From Syngnathus acus (lineage: Eukaryota; Chordata; Actinopteri; Syngnathiformes; Syngnathidae), in assembly GCF_901709675.1 (NCBI RefSeq), contig NC_051087.1:2066001-2130000 (forward strand): DNA of 64,000 nt, read 5' to 3'. Below are positions 38,301 through 51,524 of the stretch, piece by piece; within the stretch, counting starts at the first letter, position 1, and every line of letters begins with the position of its first letter. Position numbers and translations under genes: made by a program. The notes under the pieces were generated by a model that saw nothing but the letters and a program-made list of their open reading frames with translations, had not been told where the DNA came from and ran no database searches.

Positions 38301-41300
38301 ACAAAACAAAAGTCTAACTACAAGCAAATAATCTCTGTAACATGATCCTAAGCAAAGCTTTCCATTGTTGCGTCCTCACTCGGGCATACGTTTTCATTAT
38401 CTCGATATCTTCAGTCTTGCGTCGTTGACGTGTCCACAGGCTAAACACAGACGTGCTGATAGTGAGGCTCTAACATGACTCGTTCAGCTTGGACGCATTC
38501 TTGTTTACAATCTGGCTCTTGTTGGACTGACGCTTTAAAAGATTTCCTGCCCTTGTCAGAAAGCCTGTGAATACATATTTGGACTATCTGAGACATCATT
38601 TGAACAGAACGTCATGGAATACGCAGAACTTGAAGTCGTTTTTTTCTCAAATATATTTGTCCATGTCATCAAAGAAAAAATGGCCCTGTCGTTGAGGTCA
38701 AGGTCCTTACTTTGGTCGTGTCGGGTTTTGGTGAAAAGAAAAAACCATCTGCAGACAATTTGTGTTTTTTGTAAACACAGCTGCGAGAACCGACAATAAC
38801 AGACTTGGATTCAAGAAGTGACTGATTGCCACGTAGCAAATTGGTGTTTTGTGACTGCAGAAAATGAAGTCAAATTAAAAAAAAAAAAACAATCAAGATG
38901 TTTTTTAAGACGTGGGTTGCTTGCCAATTCCAAATTCTGGCAGGCTATCTTTGGTTATAAACTCGGTCGACAATCTTTCCTGCAACCTGTTCCCAAGTCT
39001 CCATCAAAGCCAGTTGCTCTTTTAATTGGTCCAAACCTCCTGGACTGGTCCCCCGCCTGGGCCTCCCTGCAGATCACTTAATCCCTCCACTTATTCCTCT
39101 CGATTGCCGCCGGTGTTGTTTTTCAGCTCGGCTTTTAGCGTCAAGTCATTGTGTTTAAAGGCTGAGTCATCTGTGCCAGCCGCAACCTTTTAACACGCTG
39201 TGTGTGTGGCTTCTTTTATTGCCGTCACTTTGGACCGTGTTAGATCGAGAAGCCAGACTCGAAACACGTTCACAATAGTTTGGGTTTAGTTTTTAGTTAC
39301 AAATTTATGAAAATGTATTTATTGAAAATTATTATTCATTTTAAATTTATTATATTATTAATGTATTAATTTATAATATATTTATTATTATATCTTCATA
39401 TAATATATATTAATTTATTTAAATTTATTTATTCAGTTACAAATCTGCTATCGTTTATTTTATTTTATTTTATCGTCGTCCCCGCTAGCCTTTTTCTTTT
39501 GCTAACTTTGGGTGGTTTAATAACTATTAATTATTAATATTAACATTGTATAGGATAATTTGGTTCTGTATTTTGAAAATACATTGACTTTAGGTGGTCT
39601 TAAATCTGGATGTGCGACCCCTGGCGGTCCATTGACTGGTCGCCACAGACCCACCAAAGGGATTGCGGTTGTCTTGGGGAAGGGAAAAGCTGACATTTGA
39701 TTGCTTCACCGTGTGGTTAGCTGTCGATATCTTGACTCGATTAATCGCATCTTGGTGCAATTTTCCACGCCTCGTTTTGTCTTTGGCGTTGATTAAAAGC
39801 ATAGTTGGGAAAGTTCTTCAAAGTACCGCCAGACCTTCATGCTTGGTTTGTATTTCATCGCGAGTACCAAAGGCGAGAATGTTTTTGGGATGTAAAGGCT
39901 CTTTCGGAGATCCACGAACGAGGCCTCCTTTATCGCGAGTAAGCGGGAGATGTCAAAGGTTAGCCGAAACAAAACACAAAAGCATGTGGCCGCGGTTAAG
40001 TCTTTGATAAAGAGCTAATTTATCAAACGTGACATGTCGTCTGTGTGTATTCTGGGATAAGACCGTAACCGTCTGGACTGAGAATTTCTACTCTGGGTGA
40101 CTTTTTGCGATCACACAAACAAAACCATCGAGTCTCCAAACACTCAAACCAAATCCGTCGCACTCCAAGCAAAAGATAAAACCTTTGCTGGACGTCATGG
40201 CGCTGATTAGCCACAATTGGCGGCATATGCATATCTAAGCGCCCCTCCGATTGGTTGCGACCTTTGACCCTCTTAATGGGAAACTTATTCCACCCTGAGG
40301 GCCAAAGGAACTTAAGGGGCCCACCTGTGTTGACAATTAAATCCAGGAAGCTTGAAGAAACACTCCTGGCCAGGGGGGGTGGGGGACTTATCGTATTGTT
40401 TGCCGGCAGGACTCGAACTCTTAGTAAAGAGTCGTTCTCTGAGGTTTGCCTCACTTCGGACCTTCTGTGGCCTGACGAGCTTACGAGCAAACCTCGTCAG
40501 GTCTCTCATGTTACATGTTGTTGTAGTGAAGACAATGAGATTCCATTGATCCTCGTTCAAGGAGCATCTAAAGCCATCTCTGCGCTTTGACTCCTCCTCC
40601 TCTGTTGACGTTCTTGTTCATACCAAATTCTGAACTACTCTAACTCTCCAAAAGCAATGTGTGCCGTCAATCCAAACGTGACGACGTCATTACCAGTCTC
40701 ATAAAGAATATATCAGCGGGGCACACATGAAAAGACCCTCATATGAGACCCCTGGCGCCAGGCCACCATGTTGCTCGTTCGAGTCCGAGCCGGACAACTG
40801 CTCCGTGTTCCCGGAGAATTGGAGTTGTCCTGTAAAGGTCTCACGAAACGTGTCCAAGGAAAACATGCACCCTGCTGACCTGCGGGGGAATGTCATGTCA
40901 GCGTGGGGCCTCGGCAGGCTCTCCGGGGAGACGCAGCAAGGGATGATTTAATTAGGCTAGGAAAACACACCCTGTTTGTGTGTGGGTTGCTGCGTGTTTT
41001 GCGCTCGAGCTTTGCTTCCCTTTTTGCGCCGCTGTCGGAGTTAAACCGCAGCGCGAGGGGCACTTACATGGAAGATGTTTCAATTAGGGCTATGCGGTGT
41101 GGTGTCTTGAGTTTAATTAGTACCGTGACCGCTCATTGCCTAATGGAAACGCCATTAAACCATGCTAGCAGTAGCATTATGCTAGTTTTTGTAGTCTGTC
41201 TATGGCGTTTTGCATTGTGTGCTAGCATTAAGCTAATGGACTTGTGTTAATAAAATGGGTCTGTAGCACCCCCTAGCTGCTGAGGTTTATATATATTTTT

Positions 41301-43000
41301 TTAAATGCCACCCAAAACCAAAAATCACCCTAAAGTATTTTTAAGTTGCGGTACAAATATTCTGTAAGCTCTTATTACTTTTTTATGAAAGCAATTTTCA
41401 TAACTGGGGAATATTTAGTTGGATTGCCCAACTTGAAACCTTTTTTTCCCCCAGTGTACTCTCTTATGGGGGCTTCCAGTGTTTTGTCTATATATTTAAC
41501 GGCTATAAATGACTTGGAGTTTAGCGTGGGAAATTTGTGACTGCTTGCAGAGTTCAGCCAGGCCTTGGCTCAGTGCCTAGAATATCAATGCAAAAAAAGA
41601 GAAAATAAACAATTAATGGCAGGAAGTCATCCCCGATTCAACTGTGGTTGTAAACAAACGCTCATCGGCGTTCATAACGGAGTAAGTTTTGCAATGAAGT
41701 TTGTTTTCTTGTGAATCACTCGGCGCGTCAGCGTGTAATGTTTTGACAGCAGTCGAAAATAGTCTGTAAATATGTCATTGGTTTGATTTTAACAGCAGGA
41801 TGGACAACAGTTAACCAGTAGCTAAAATGTTCCTTGGCCAGTTTGCTATCTAAATATGTAAAGTAAAAAATATTCAGTAATGCTGATTAATTATTAATAA
41901 TTAAAAAGTATATTTACATACTTAATTCAACTTCTAAAAATAGTTTACTGTCAAGCAATAACACTAAAATATATTTTTAAGTAATGAAATAAAGTACATG
42001 CATTATGTTTTATAATTATCTTGCCATGCTGTCTAATATTTAAAATCTGTGGAATTTAGGATGTAATAAATAAAATATTTAAACTTTTTAGAACTTATGA
42101 TATAACTTATATTATTTTAATTAACTTTTACGTATTGAGCAAAATAATATATAGCATATATAATTTTTGCAATTCATGTAAATATATACTAATTGATAGA
42201 CAGCATAAAATGAATGTGTGCTTGTCATGTAATGTGCGCTTCTGGAAAGCAACACTAGATGTCAGCATTGCACCGTTTTTCGGCCAGTTCTGCCTCTTTC
42301 TGCTTTCATTTAATTGTGCCGCGATAAACACCTATCCGGTCCATGCATTCTTCCTTTTTTGCATGCAATCAAACATTGACGTACTTCCTTTATGTTTTTA
42401 TCTCATTAACTCGACTACTGGCGGTAACAAACAAGTTTTTCCCAATCACCGTTTGGACCCGAAAATAGTTCCAAAAAAGCGTCAAAGTGGAAATGATTGC
42501 CGGGGAGCGAGTCTATAAATGAGTTAAGAGTCAGAACAAAAGCAGGCTGTGATGTCCTTTGGCTCCCACTCGGAGCGAGACAGATGCCTCTCCGTGCAAC
42601 TTCACAGCCGAGGAGCGCAGTGAGTGATGAAAGCCACGAGCCGGGGTCCCACTAGCGAAGACCCCCGGCTCCTCGTCTGCCTCGCAGCCCGCCAGCCTGT
42701 GCGAAACCCCCCTCTTCATTTAGACGGGGAAAAAGAAAAGTGGGGCTTTGCCTTTTAATGAAGGCCTTGGTGGATTAGGCCCGAGCTAGCACTTTAAAGT
42801 TGCTCTTGACAGGTATCTTTAAGTTCACCAAGTTTGACCAGATGGAGCATGTATATTGTATCATGTCTTTGAATGTGATGCTGCTGGTGGTGGTGGGGAA
42901 GAGAGCTTTCAAACAAGAGATGGAAGTGAGGTTCGGGAAAGGGGAGGGGAGGGGGAGAGCGGGGCTTGTGGGTAAAAACAGCGCCTGGATCTGGCGCCGG
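38301..43000. other. Gene-free DNA, mixed composition
   Basis: No supported exon. A/T-rich blocks at 39290-39560 and 41860-42200 alternate with GC-balanced islands at about 40700-41160 and 42530-42780. The scattered open frames lack splice context and family similarity. Confidence 0.5.
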
Positions 43001-44319
43001 ATTAAATAAGACGGGCGGCTAATTGTTAATATTCATCAATATGTTTAATCGCACGTTGAAAAATTGAACGAGGAGCGACCCCCGAGAGCTTCCCGACGAC
43101 CCTTTTATGAGCCCAACGTTTCTCTCGGCGGGCCAAACAAACACGATCCAGTCAGCGGGATCAAACGCGAGCTGGTGCGCTCGGATTGGACCCAGGCCCG
43201 AAGTTGATTTACTCGCAAAGTTTGCTGCGAGGAGCATCAACAGTTTGGTGCTACTGCCTGCTGTTGGGGGCTTCTTTTTTCTTTTCTGGAACCATTTTTA
43301 ATGGAATTCCTTTGCAAAATGTCAGCTGCAAACCAAATTGGCTCGCTTCCTGTTCAATTGCAAATCATGCAGTAAAGCTACGATTATTACATTTTTTTGG
43401 GCCAAAAATTGCCAAACAATTAATAAATGTAGTAAAAGTAATCAACTCTAGCTTATATAATAATTTCGTCGACATTGAAAATATTAAAAGTGCCCCAGAA
43501 ATATCACTACGGTGAACTTTAGTCATTTGACCTTTGTAATTGCTCCCTCTAACGACCAAATATGGAAGTGACACTAAGCGGCCGCAATATTAGTACACCT
43601 GTATCATCAGCTGAGTCGAGCTCAACGCAAAAGTTTTTTGGTTTTGCCATTGCACAAACCACTCCCCTTTTTTTACTTCATCTCTTTACTACATCTTTAA
43701 CTCATCCGGGGGAAAAAAGCAAATCCTACAAGTTGGTCAATTTCCTCATAGGCAGCCAATATTTTCCGTCCACTTACGCTCGGATTTCATCATCATCATC
43801 TTTTTTTCCCGAAAGTGAGACCAGTCCGATACTTATCGATTCTGTTAATCAGAACACGTATTGTAGTCATCCGAAAGCCACGCCGATGAGTGGACCTCCG
43901 TGTTACTAAGCGCCCCCCCCCCACCTTCCCTCCCGCCGTTAGTCATCGTCTTCTTCTCCTTCTCATGCTCAGATGGTTCTTGAGTGAGCAGTTAGGATTT
44001 CAAAGCAATGGCCACTGCTCTTTTGCTTCTGTGAATTAATCATCAAAAGGAGACGAGAGAGCAGAAGGGGAGGAAAGGAAAGGAACCGGGCCTGCTTTCG
44101 AAAAATCAATGGAGCCATTCGCCAGACGTGAGGATGATGGGGGCCTTCACTCATCCGTGTGCGCGCGAAGACCTTCTGAATTGTCTCCTCCAATCGGCAT
44201 CACTAATACAACAAGAGGCGCGGGCTTGAATGGTGCTCAGGTATATAAAAGGGTCAAAGTGGGGTCATGATAATCCGTTTTTTCAGCCGGCCAAGCTGCG
44301 TTTGAGTCACATTTGATCG

Positions 44320-44462
44320 TTTATCGTCAGAATGTGTGTTTGACGTTGCGTGTCCGTAACAATTTGATTGAGTGTGAGTCCGGGTGTGTGTCGTCACTTT
44401 GAGTGACAGTCTGACACTGTGTGTGTGGGTTAGGGTTAGGGTTTCTGTGTGTGTGTGTTTCT
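44320..44462. repeat. GT-rich minisatellite with a TTAGGG-like core
   Basis: Loose GTGTGTG units over 140 bases. In the middle, 44427-44443 reads GGGTTAGGGTTAGGGTT, about two and a half telomere-type units. Confidence 0.8.
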
Positions 44463-44707
44463 GCATTGACCGTAATTTGACACATTTGACTATTTATGAT
44501 CGTGATTTAATTTCATGATTTATTTTTCAATCTTTTAAAATACGTTGACAATTTCGCCGTCCTCTATCATGCGATCTGTTATATCTAACTGAGCTAATAA
44601 AAGCAGGAAAGATGAAACACACACGCGTGAAAAAGTTAAACTTTTTATATTTGACGTTTGCAGGCAATAATATTTAATGATTCACACTTGGCATAAAGGA
44701 ATTGAGC

Positions 44708-44730
44708 GTATGTGTGTGTGTGTGTGCGCG
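44708..44730. repeat. TG microsatellite
   Basis: About ten TG/CG units. Confidence 0.85.
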
Positions 44731-46084
44731 CTTTACCTTGATGTGTTTTGATTTATTCCTTCAGCCCTCGGGTCATACCTGCGAATTAGGCCTCATCGAT
44801 GAGGGGAAGAGCATCTCCCCGATCCCAAAAGTGATAATTACCAACAGTGTTATTGATCGCGCTATTGATGCATGGGTAATTGTTTTTCTTCTTCTTTGCA
44901 TTTATGTATCGGATCCATATTATCATCTGAGCGCTTTGACCTCCAGCCGGAGAGAAGACACGAGGGGAAAACTCTCATTAGGACCGTTGAAGGAGAAAAA
45001 AAAAAAAAACACATTTCCTCTCTGTAGGCATGACTTATGTATGTTTATGAAATTTATTAATTTCATATTGTATCAGACACGCAGTGTTTGACCTCAGCAC
45101 AGCCTTGAAGCGAGTTAGTTTGTCTCCACGGGCCCGCCGCTAAAGGTTCATCTCATCATCTTATTGATCCGTTACATTACGCCGAATAACCGTGAATATT
45201 ATCATATATCATTAACGCTTAATGGATTTTTTTTTTTTTTTAAAGCATGAAAAATAAATTGTGTTCAATTAGTTGGCCCTTCGCATAAACTCAAGGACTT
45301 TGTGATTGGAATAGGCAATTCTAATTTATATTTTATTCGAGGCAAACATACATTTATTAGTGCAGCTTGAGAAAATATTGGCAAACAAATGCAATGATGA
45401 ATATGAATAGTAATATATATTATTCTTTTATCCTCATAGTTTAAGATGTAATTATCAAACTTCGAAAGTGTTTTTTTCTTTTATATCATAAAACATTTCA
45501 TTTCATTTTCTGTCTAAAATAACATGAAGAGGACTCACTCAATTAAAGTTTGATAAACACAAAGTATAAATGCATTATTATTTTGGAATATTTAAGTTTT
45601 GCATTATTCATTTTTTTCCTTGTCATCTACTCCATCTGCTTTCCAGCACTTGCACTGTAAATAATAATAATAATTTTTCAAAAATCCTTTGGTTTGACTT
45701 AATGCAAACATGTCCATCGGCCGGGTTAAAATATGTTAAACTATCATATATCATTGGATTCTTTCCAGGGAACGAGGGGGAACCGAAACGTCAAACACAA
45801 AAGCACTTTTTTTGCTTTTCGCCACAGGGCTCCGTCCTAGGTACCCTGCATTTTAATTAGTCTCAATTAACATGCATACACACTCATGTAAACGTCTAAT
45901 AACTTGTTGGGCAATCCGCTTGGTCACCTTGCTGCGTGGCAGGTGTTGCTGGCGCGTGCGAACCGATTGGCCGCGATGGCAGCCGACCTCTGCCAGAACA
46001 TCTGCTAGCCGTCACAACACTTAGCGCGCATCCTGCCCACCCATCCGGGGACCGTGTCTACGGCTCAGAAGACAGTTGTGTCCT

Positions 46085-46150
46085 GCCCGACCCGTGACCA
46101 CCGCCGAGGTCCCGCAGGGGGCGGTGTTGAGTCCTGGCACGTATTCACCA
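46085..46150 (+). mobile_element. Possible LINE reverse-transcriptase scrap
   Basis: The plus strand encodes EVPQGAVLSP, close to the reverse-transcriptase motif xVPQGxxLSP of LINE elements. No other RT motif is visible nearby, so at most a short relic. Confidence 0.3.
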
Positions 46151-46787
46151 GGCGGTAATTCACCTGGTCCCTCGTCCAACACCCCCCCCCCTTCCTTACC
46201 TTCTACTGTTGAAGGTGTGTTTGTGCTGTTATGCCCTCTGGCTTGGCTGCCAGCTTACTCCCGCTGATCTGAGCCAGGAGGCAGACTGCCGAGGAATACC
46301 GATCACCTCGCCCGGGCGCCCGCGATCCCTTTGAGCTCCTCTCTGGCATCTTTCCCCCTTCTGCCAGTTTCCTCATCTGCCGCTTGTGAAGTTGACAACA
46401 AAGACATCCTCGGGGTCCTCCTTGATGCGAGACCCGCTCTTGATCTTTTTTTTTCCCCGTGTTTTTTTGTAGCGCAGCGTTGCGCTACTTTCATATTCCG
46501 CCGGCGCGATATTTACACGGCGCAAGACAAAGAAGCAGGGCCGGCTTTTCATGTGCCGAGTACCCCCCGTGTCCACATGTTAATCGCCTGGTAGGGGGCC
46601 GCTTGACATGAGGGCCGGACGCCGCTTAAAGACCAAGGGAGCCGAGTAACATCGGTCCGTCCGTATAGTTTGTGTCAAAGTGTAAAAGTCAATCGTGAAG
46701 GTTTTTGGAAAAGAGTTGATTCGACTTTTGTGGATTAACATAACCTGGATGACTGAAAATAACAAGACGTCCATTTCATCTACTCCC

Positions 46788-46984
46788 CAGGTGTCAAACT
46801 CAAGGCCCGGGGGCCAGATACATCCTTTTATGTGGCCCGCCAGGACAAATCAAATTCATGTCAGTACTAAAATTGCAAATTGTCTTCACTTTTGAAAAAC
46901 TAGATCTATCTTTTCAAAATATTTGAATATTTTTTTACTTGTTTCAGATTTGAAAACTAGTTATTCATTGATTTGACACCCCTG
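46788..46984. mobile_element. Non-autonomous hAT-like element
   Basis: The left end CAGGTGTCAAACTCAAGGC and the right end TTGATTTGACACCCCTG are imperfect inverted repeats beginning CAG, as in hAT elements. The interior contains GGGGGCCAGA and TGTGGCCCGCC, the widespread vertebrate hAT-derived repeat. There is no ORF, and an 8-bp target duplication is not obvious. Confidence 0.7.
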
Positions 46985-47165
46985 ATATCCGTCCGCCCAT
47001 CTGTCTAACAACCTTCTTTCTGTTCAGCAGTCTCATCCGTCCATTCCTTTGTTATCCATCAGTCTCTTTATTTTACAGTTTTGTCCATCCATCCTTGGAC
47101 ATCCTTCATCCATGTCTGCCCCACCCGTCCAACCATGCTTCTTTCTGTCCGTCCGTCCATCCTTT
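46985..47165. repeat. Degenerate CCATC/CCGTC-rich repeat
   Basis: CCGTCC, CATCCATCC and TCCGTCCGTCCATCC words recur through about 180 pyrimidine-rich bases directly after the hAT-like element. Confidence 0.6.
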
Positions 47166-47327
47166 TGACCTTTCATTTGTGCCAGCCCAGTCAGGGCTGA
47201 ACGGGTTGTCACTGCAGACACAACATCCAATAATATTCGCTCCCCCACACACATTCCCTCTTTCCTCTTCTCTCCTTACCCCACCCACCCCACACCGTGC
47301 CTCAAGCCCCCGATAACCCTCTCAACA

Positions 47328-47342
47328 ACCCCCCCCCCCCCC
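47328..47342. repeat. Poly(C) tract
   Basis: Run of about 14-15 C. Confidence 0.9.
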
Positions 47343-49100
47343 ACATTCATCCAACCCCCTGCCTCTATGAGGAGAAATCTCTGAAGAGCTAATTAGTGGC
47401 GAAATGGAGTCCAGGAACAGCCAGCAGAGTTGAAGAAGGGAGATTGGCACCGGCACGAGCGTTATCGGTCACGGCCTGACAGGAGGGGTGACAGCGAGCG
47501 AGTGAGCGAGCGGCGCCGGCGGAAAAGCACCGCCTCTCGGCTGACAGAGACAATAACGTCAGCCTTTGAGGACCCGAGTGACGGCGAGGCAGCCAAAGGC
47601 CAGAAAAAAAAAACATACCGTCTTCTTCCTCAGGTTGTATCAGTGGTCACTAAAATCTTTCAATAAGTGTATCAACGGATGATTAGATCACGTGAAATGT
47701 TGTTGTGCAACATGTGCTCCAAAAATTCTTTGGCTGTACAAGAGCAAAGCGCTAACAAGTAGCAACAGGCCAGGAACACGCTGGCAGGTATCGGGGAATA
47801 GTTTAGTATCCAAAGTTAGAACAAACGGTTCCGGCAAACAACGGGAGCGACTGTGAGATGCTTCTTTCATGAGGATCTTTTATTCATTTTGTCAGGTGAA
47901 AATCAAATCAGGATGCCTTCGAGCTAGCTGCGATACTAGACGGGGACTAATTAGCATGGGTTGTTAAGAGGCGACGTCTACTCGCGGATCGGCGGAAGCT
48001 CCAATATTGATTTGGTTTTCCGCACTGAACTTGGCTGTCCGCGATTGTTAGCGTCTCGCGCGCACCGCCCGCGATATGTACGATCTTAGATTCATCAAGC
48101 TTTGGAGTTTGTCTGGCATTTTAATAACTTAGAAAAAATGGACAAGGGGTACTTTGGGCATCAGACAGGGCAACAATATGCAATAGCATGCATGTGTGTG
48201 ATTTTTAGTATTGAATTAGCAAAACCAAAAAAAGGGGACTTAAACGGGAGCCTTGAGGGACTCCTTGGTTTTGAAGTTTATCCTTTAGATCAGCCTGCCT
48301 ATGTATGTTTTTGTTACGCTTAACAATGCTCATGTTGTCAAAGCCTTTATCTTTGTGCCACATATCTTCATGGATGATCATCATGTCAAGTGATCCTTCA
48401 GGGCATTTTCTTGAATGGAGGTATCGAGAGAAGCAGAATGGATTAGGTCTCGTGAGAGTCACTCTTGAGGTCAATTTGGTCTTCTGAAGTGTGTTTAAGT
48501 TATGTGAAGTCTTCAAGTGGTTGGGCTGGGAAAAAATAAAGGATAGGGGATGGCGATTGATGGTCGTCCAAGTTGGAAGAACTGGCAACTGGAACCCGAG
48601 GCCTTGTCGGGTCTACTGGGAAATGGCATTGTCCCGTTTTTGTGCCTTACTTTGGACTCTGCAAATACCGTGGGGTACATTCAATTATTCATGGTGCCCT
48701 AATGACAAACATAGTCCTAGATACACAAGTGACCTTAAAAGAATTGATCATTTTCTTAATGGTTGGAACCACATTGCGCCTCGTCGTTACACCCCCAGCA
48801 ACCGTCGCGCTTCATGTTATCATTCGGCTGGCGTAAAACCCGTCAAAGAGTGTCGAGCCTGTCCATCAATCCTCCAATTTGTGGATCACATACTATTTAA
48901 TTTGATTTCCTATTTGCTCTTGTGGGAATGTTGCTGTCGTGTGTGGCGCATGAGTTTGCGGCTACGCTAAGTGGAGGTGACAGCCTTCAAAACGTGGTGA
49001 CCTCGTGACGAGGCCTCCGCGTTACCAAGGGAACATTTCTGGAGGCAACCCGCAAGGCTTTTTTTTAATTTTTTTTATTTAAAGAGAATCATATGTAAAA
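47343..49100. other. Gene-free DNA
   Basis: A GC-rich patch at 47440-47560 and open frames on both strands at 48.1-48.97 kb. The only recognisable peptide is the RT-like scrap at 48205. No splice-supported exon. Confidence 0.45.
48205..48290 (-). mobile_element. Possible LINE reverse-transcriptase scrap
   Basis: The minus strand encodes QGVPQGSRLSPLFL, which fits the LINE reverse-transcriptase motif GVPQGSxLSPLLF. The upstream 100 residues of the same open frame show no RT similarity, and the catalytic DD motif is absent. A degraded fragment or chance. Confidence 0.35.
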
Positions 49101-49902
49101 AAAAAAAAGCACCTTTTTCATAGGGAAATAAATATACTGACGGAATAAAATAGGTTCCATCCCGTATTGATTTTGCCAAGCCGAATACATCAAAAGAACG
49201 GTCCCTGGATCGCTGATTATTTGCCGTAAAAAGTCAATACTTGAAATTCATAAAATGCTTAACACACATTCAGGCGCCAAGCTCGAGGAGAAGAGCCGTC
49301 AATGTTTTTAAAGTTTTACTTAGCGCAAGTCATAGATTAGTGATGTCAGTTTCACAGTTTCTATTAAAAAAACTGATTTGAAAAAACGCACGTGTCCCTC
49401 GGGGGCTGCCGTAGCCTCCGGCCATGTTCCCCTTACCTTAGGCAGCCAGTTGAAAAAAACGAGCTGATGCTTCGAGTCATTCTGCATCCCTGCATCTGTC
49501 TGAAAATAATTGGTCAGAAACCTTCTACACACACAAAAGGAGGCCATGAAAGCGCAATCGCTCGCAGCCAAAACGCGCGTGTCTGACAGATCGCATTTTG
49601 AAAGCAAAGAACGTATAGATGCCACGTTCCGTGAAAACTAACATGACAAAAGTTTTTGGGGATGGAAAGTAGCATGGCCTTGGCTCCGCCTCCTCAACTG
49701 CTCAATTATAAGGTGGAGGTAGTCCAATTAGAGGACTTTATTGATAGTATACAAGTGCGTTAAAGCTTAAAAAATATCACCATGAGCTTTCATCCAAATT
49801 GGGCAAAATGGAACCTTTTTTTCTTTTTTAGCAGCTCAAGTCCCACGTAAACAAATGCCGACCGTTAACATACAGTAGTATAGTCGGCCTAAGTGGTCAG
49901 TA

Positions 49903-50114
49903 TTTTTTTTTTCTTAAAATACTGTACATAAATATTATATAAATGTTAATTGGGAATAAAATAATAAAAAATGTGAAACAAGAATATATAAAAGTAAAAT
50001 AACTACATAAAAGTTGATGTTAAAAATCTGTACTTTTTCTTAAAATACTGTACATATATAAATGTTAGTTGGGATTAAAATAGTTTAAAATGTATAACAT
50101 AAGAATACTTATAT
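49903..50114. repeat. Imperfect direct duplication, A/T-rich
   Basis: The block TTTTTCTTAAAATACTGTACAT, TATAAATGTTA, TTGGGA and AAAATA occurs at about 49908-49990 and again at about 50034-50110 with substitutions and small gaps. Confidence 0.75.
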
Positions 50115-50278
50115 CAAATTAAATTTGAATAAACGAGGAAAAATGAAATAATAAAACAATCACGATGAATAGTTTTAATTATAATTCACTGAAAAGCTTG
50201 TACTGTAAACAATCTAAGAAAATCTAAAAAGATAAGCACTTTTTAAAAATATAATCCATATTTGAATCACAAATGATT

Positions 50279-50312
50279 GAAATTTTTTTTTTTTTGGATT
50301 TTTTTTTTTTTC
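50279..50312. repeat. Poly(T) tracts
   Basis: Two T runs of a dozen bases each separated by GGA. Confidence 0.85.
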
Positions 50313-51507
50313 ACTTTTGTTGTCTATGAAGTGCGCTCTTATTTCTCATTCTTTTTGCCCGTGTCTAATGTGGCAGAAGAAAGGCTGGCGTTCTCTCACG
50401 TACTTCGGTGGGTGGGGTGAGGTGGGGTAGGGAGCACAATACCACTGGGCTTTGCTTCTCCCTCTACCTGTACGGAAAAGGCGCAGAAATTAAGGGTGGA
50501 AAATCATTATTCTCCGAATGAGACGTCTCGGGTTTGATCAGAGTGCGAATCAAAGCCCGTCTCATAGACTACTTAAACATTCACTTTTAAAATTCCAACC
50601 TGATTGTACTTTTGATGGAAATTCCTCGCCATCCGTGGCTGCATCCTCTCCTGTCTCCAGGTCCTCTCGCATCCCTGTAGATATCCCACTCTGCCCTTCA
50701 TTAGAATTCTCCAACGCGGGAGAAATGAGGGGAAGATGTAAATTCACTCGAAAAGAAAAAAGCTTTTAGATCTTTCTCGCCTTTTTTTTTTTTTTATTCG
50801 CTAACAGGGGAAAAGACACAAAAGGAAAAAATAGTACCGTTGTACGGCGTCGTTGAGCCAAGCCTGACACCGGGGCACAAGACTCGGAATTTCATTAAGT
50901 TGCTTTTTTTTGTACGTTGTTGCTCCAAAGAAAAAGGCTCGAGTAAACTCGGATGAACTTTCACTAAGGCCTCAAGGAATAAACTTTATGCAAATTTCAC
51001 AAGAAGCAGCAGATAGAATTGAAATTTGGGTTTTATGAAAAAAACAATTTTAAATAATTTTTATTTTTTGTCTAATTTTTTGCCGTTTTTTAATTGGCAA
51101 CCTGCACCTCATACTATGGCACTTTGCGAACTTTTTGTTGATAACAATCTGGATCGTCTTTTCACTCTTTGGATGTCCATAATTTCCAAAAACAATTACA
51201 AATGTGGAGTCATCAGACCTCAGCACAAACTGATTACACAATTTAGTACTATTTTTTTAGTAAGAATCTTGCATTTAGCATGTATTTTTTTTTTTACATT
51301 TTCTCCAATAACACAAACCTGCAAATAAAAACTAATTAGGAAAGTTTTGTCGGCCATTTCTATTAATTGGAAAAATAAGACAAAAACTAAGAATATATTT
51401 CATGGGATTTATTATTATTTTTAATTATTTTACAAATAAGCTTTTGTACAAAATGAGAATCAGAATAATGGTCACAGGACTTGTAAACATCAGGACGCCA
51501 GCTGCCA

Positions 51508-51524
51508 TCCATCCATCCATCCGC
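51508..51524. repeat. CATC microsatellite
   Basis: Four CCAT units. Confidence 0.8.

Larger units (their letters stand above)
43001..46050. other. Gene-free DNA with homeodomain-type motifs
   Basis: Contains GGCTAATTGTTAATATTCATC at about 43017 (listed in part) and a similar island at 45120-45240, plus the GT-rich tracts at 44320 and 44708. No exon supported. Confidence 0.45.

Noticed and set aside
40390-40470. Possible tRNA-like box (GGACTCGAACTC)
   Set aside because: Resembles a reverse T-loop box, but no matching A box or cloverleaf stems were found.
40255-40590. Open frames of 111 and 155 codons on opposite strands
   Set aside because: Mutual shadows with no similarity to known proteins; Ser/Leu-rich low-information peptides.
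43562-43909. 115-codon open frame on plus strand
   Set aside because: Ser/Thr/Phe-rich, no domains, no splice sites that fit.
48491-48970. 159-codon open frame on plus strand
   Set aside because: Longest frame in the desert, but Trp/Cys/Arg-rich composition and lack of family match suggest non-coding DNA.
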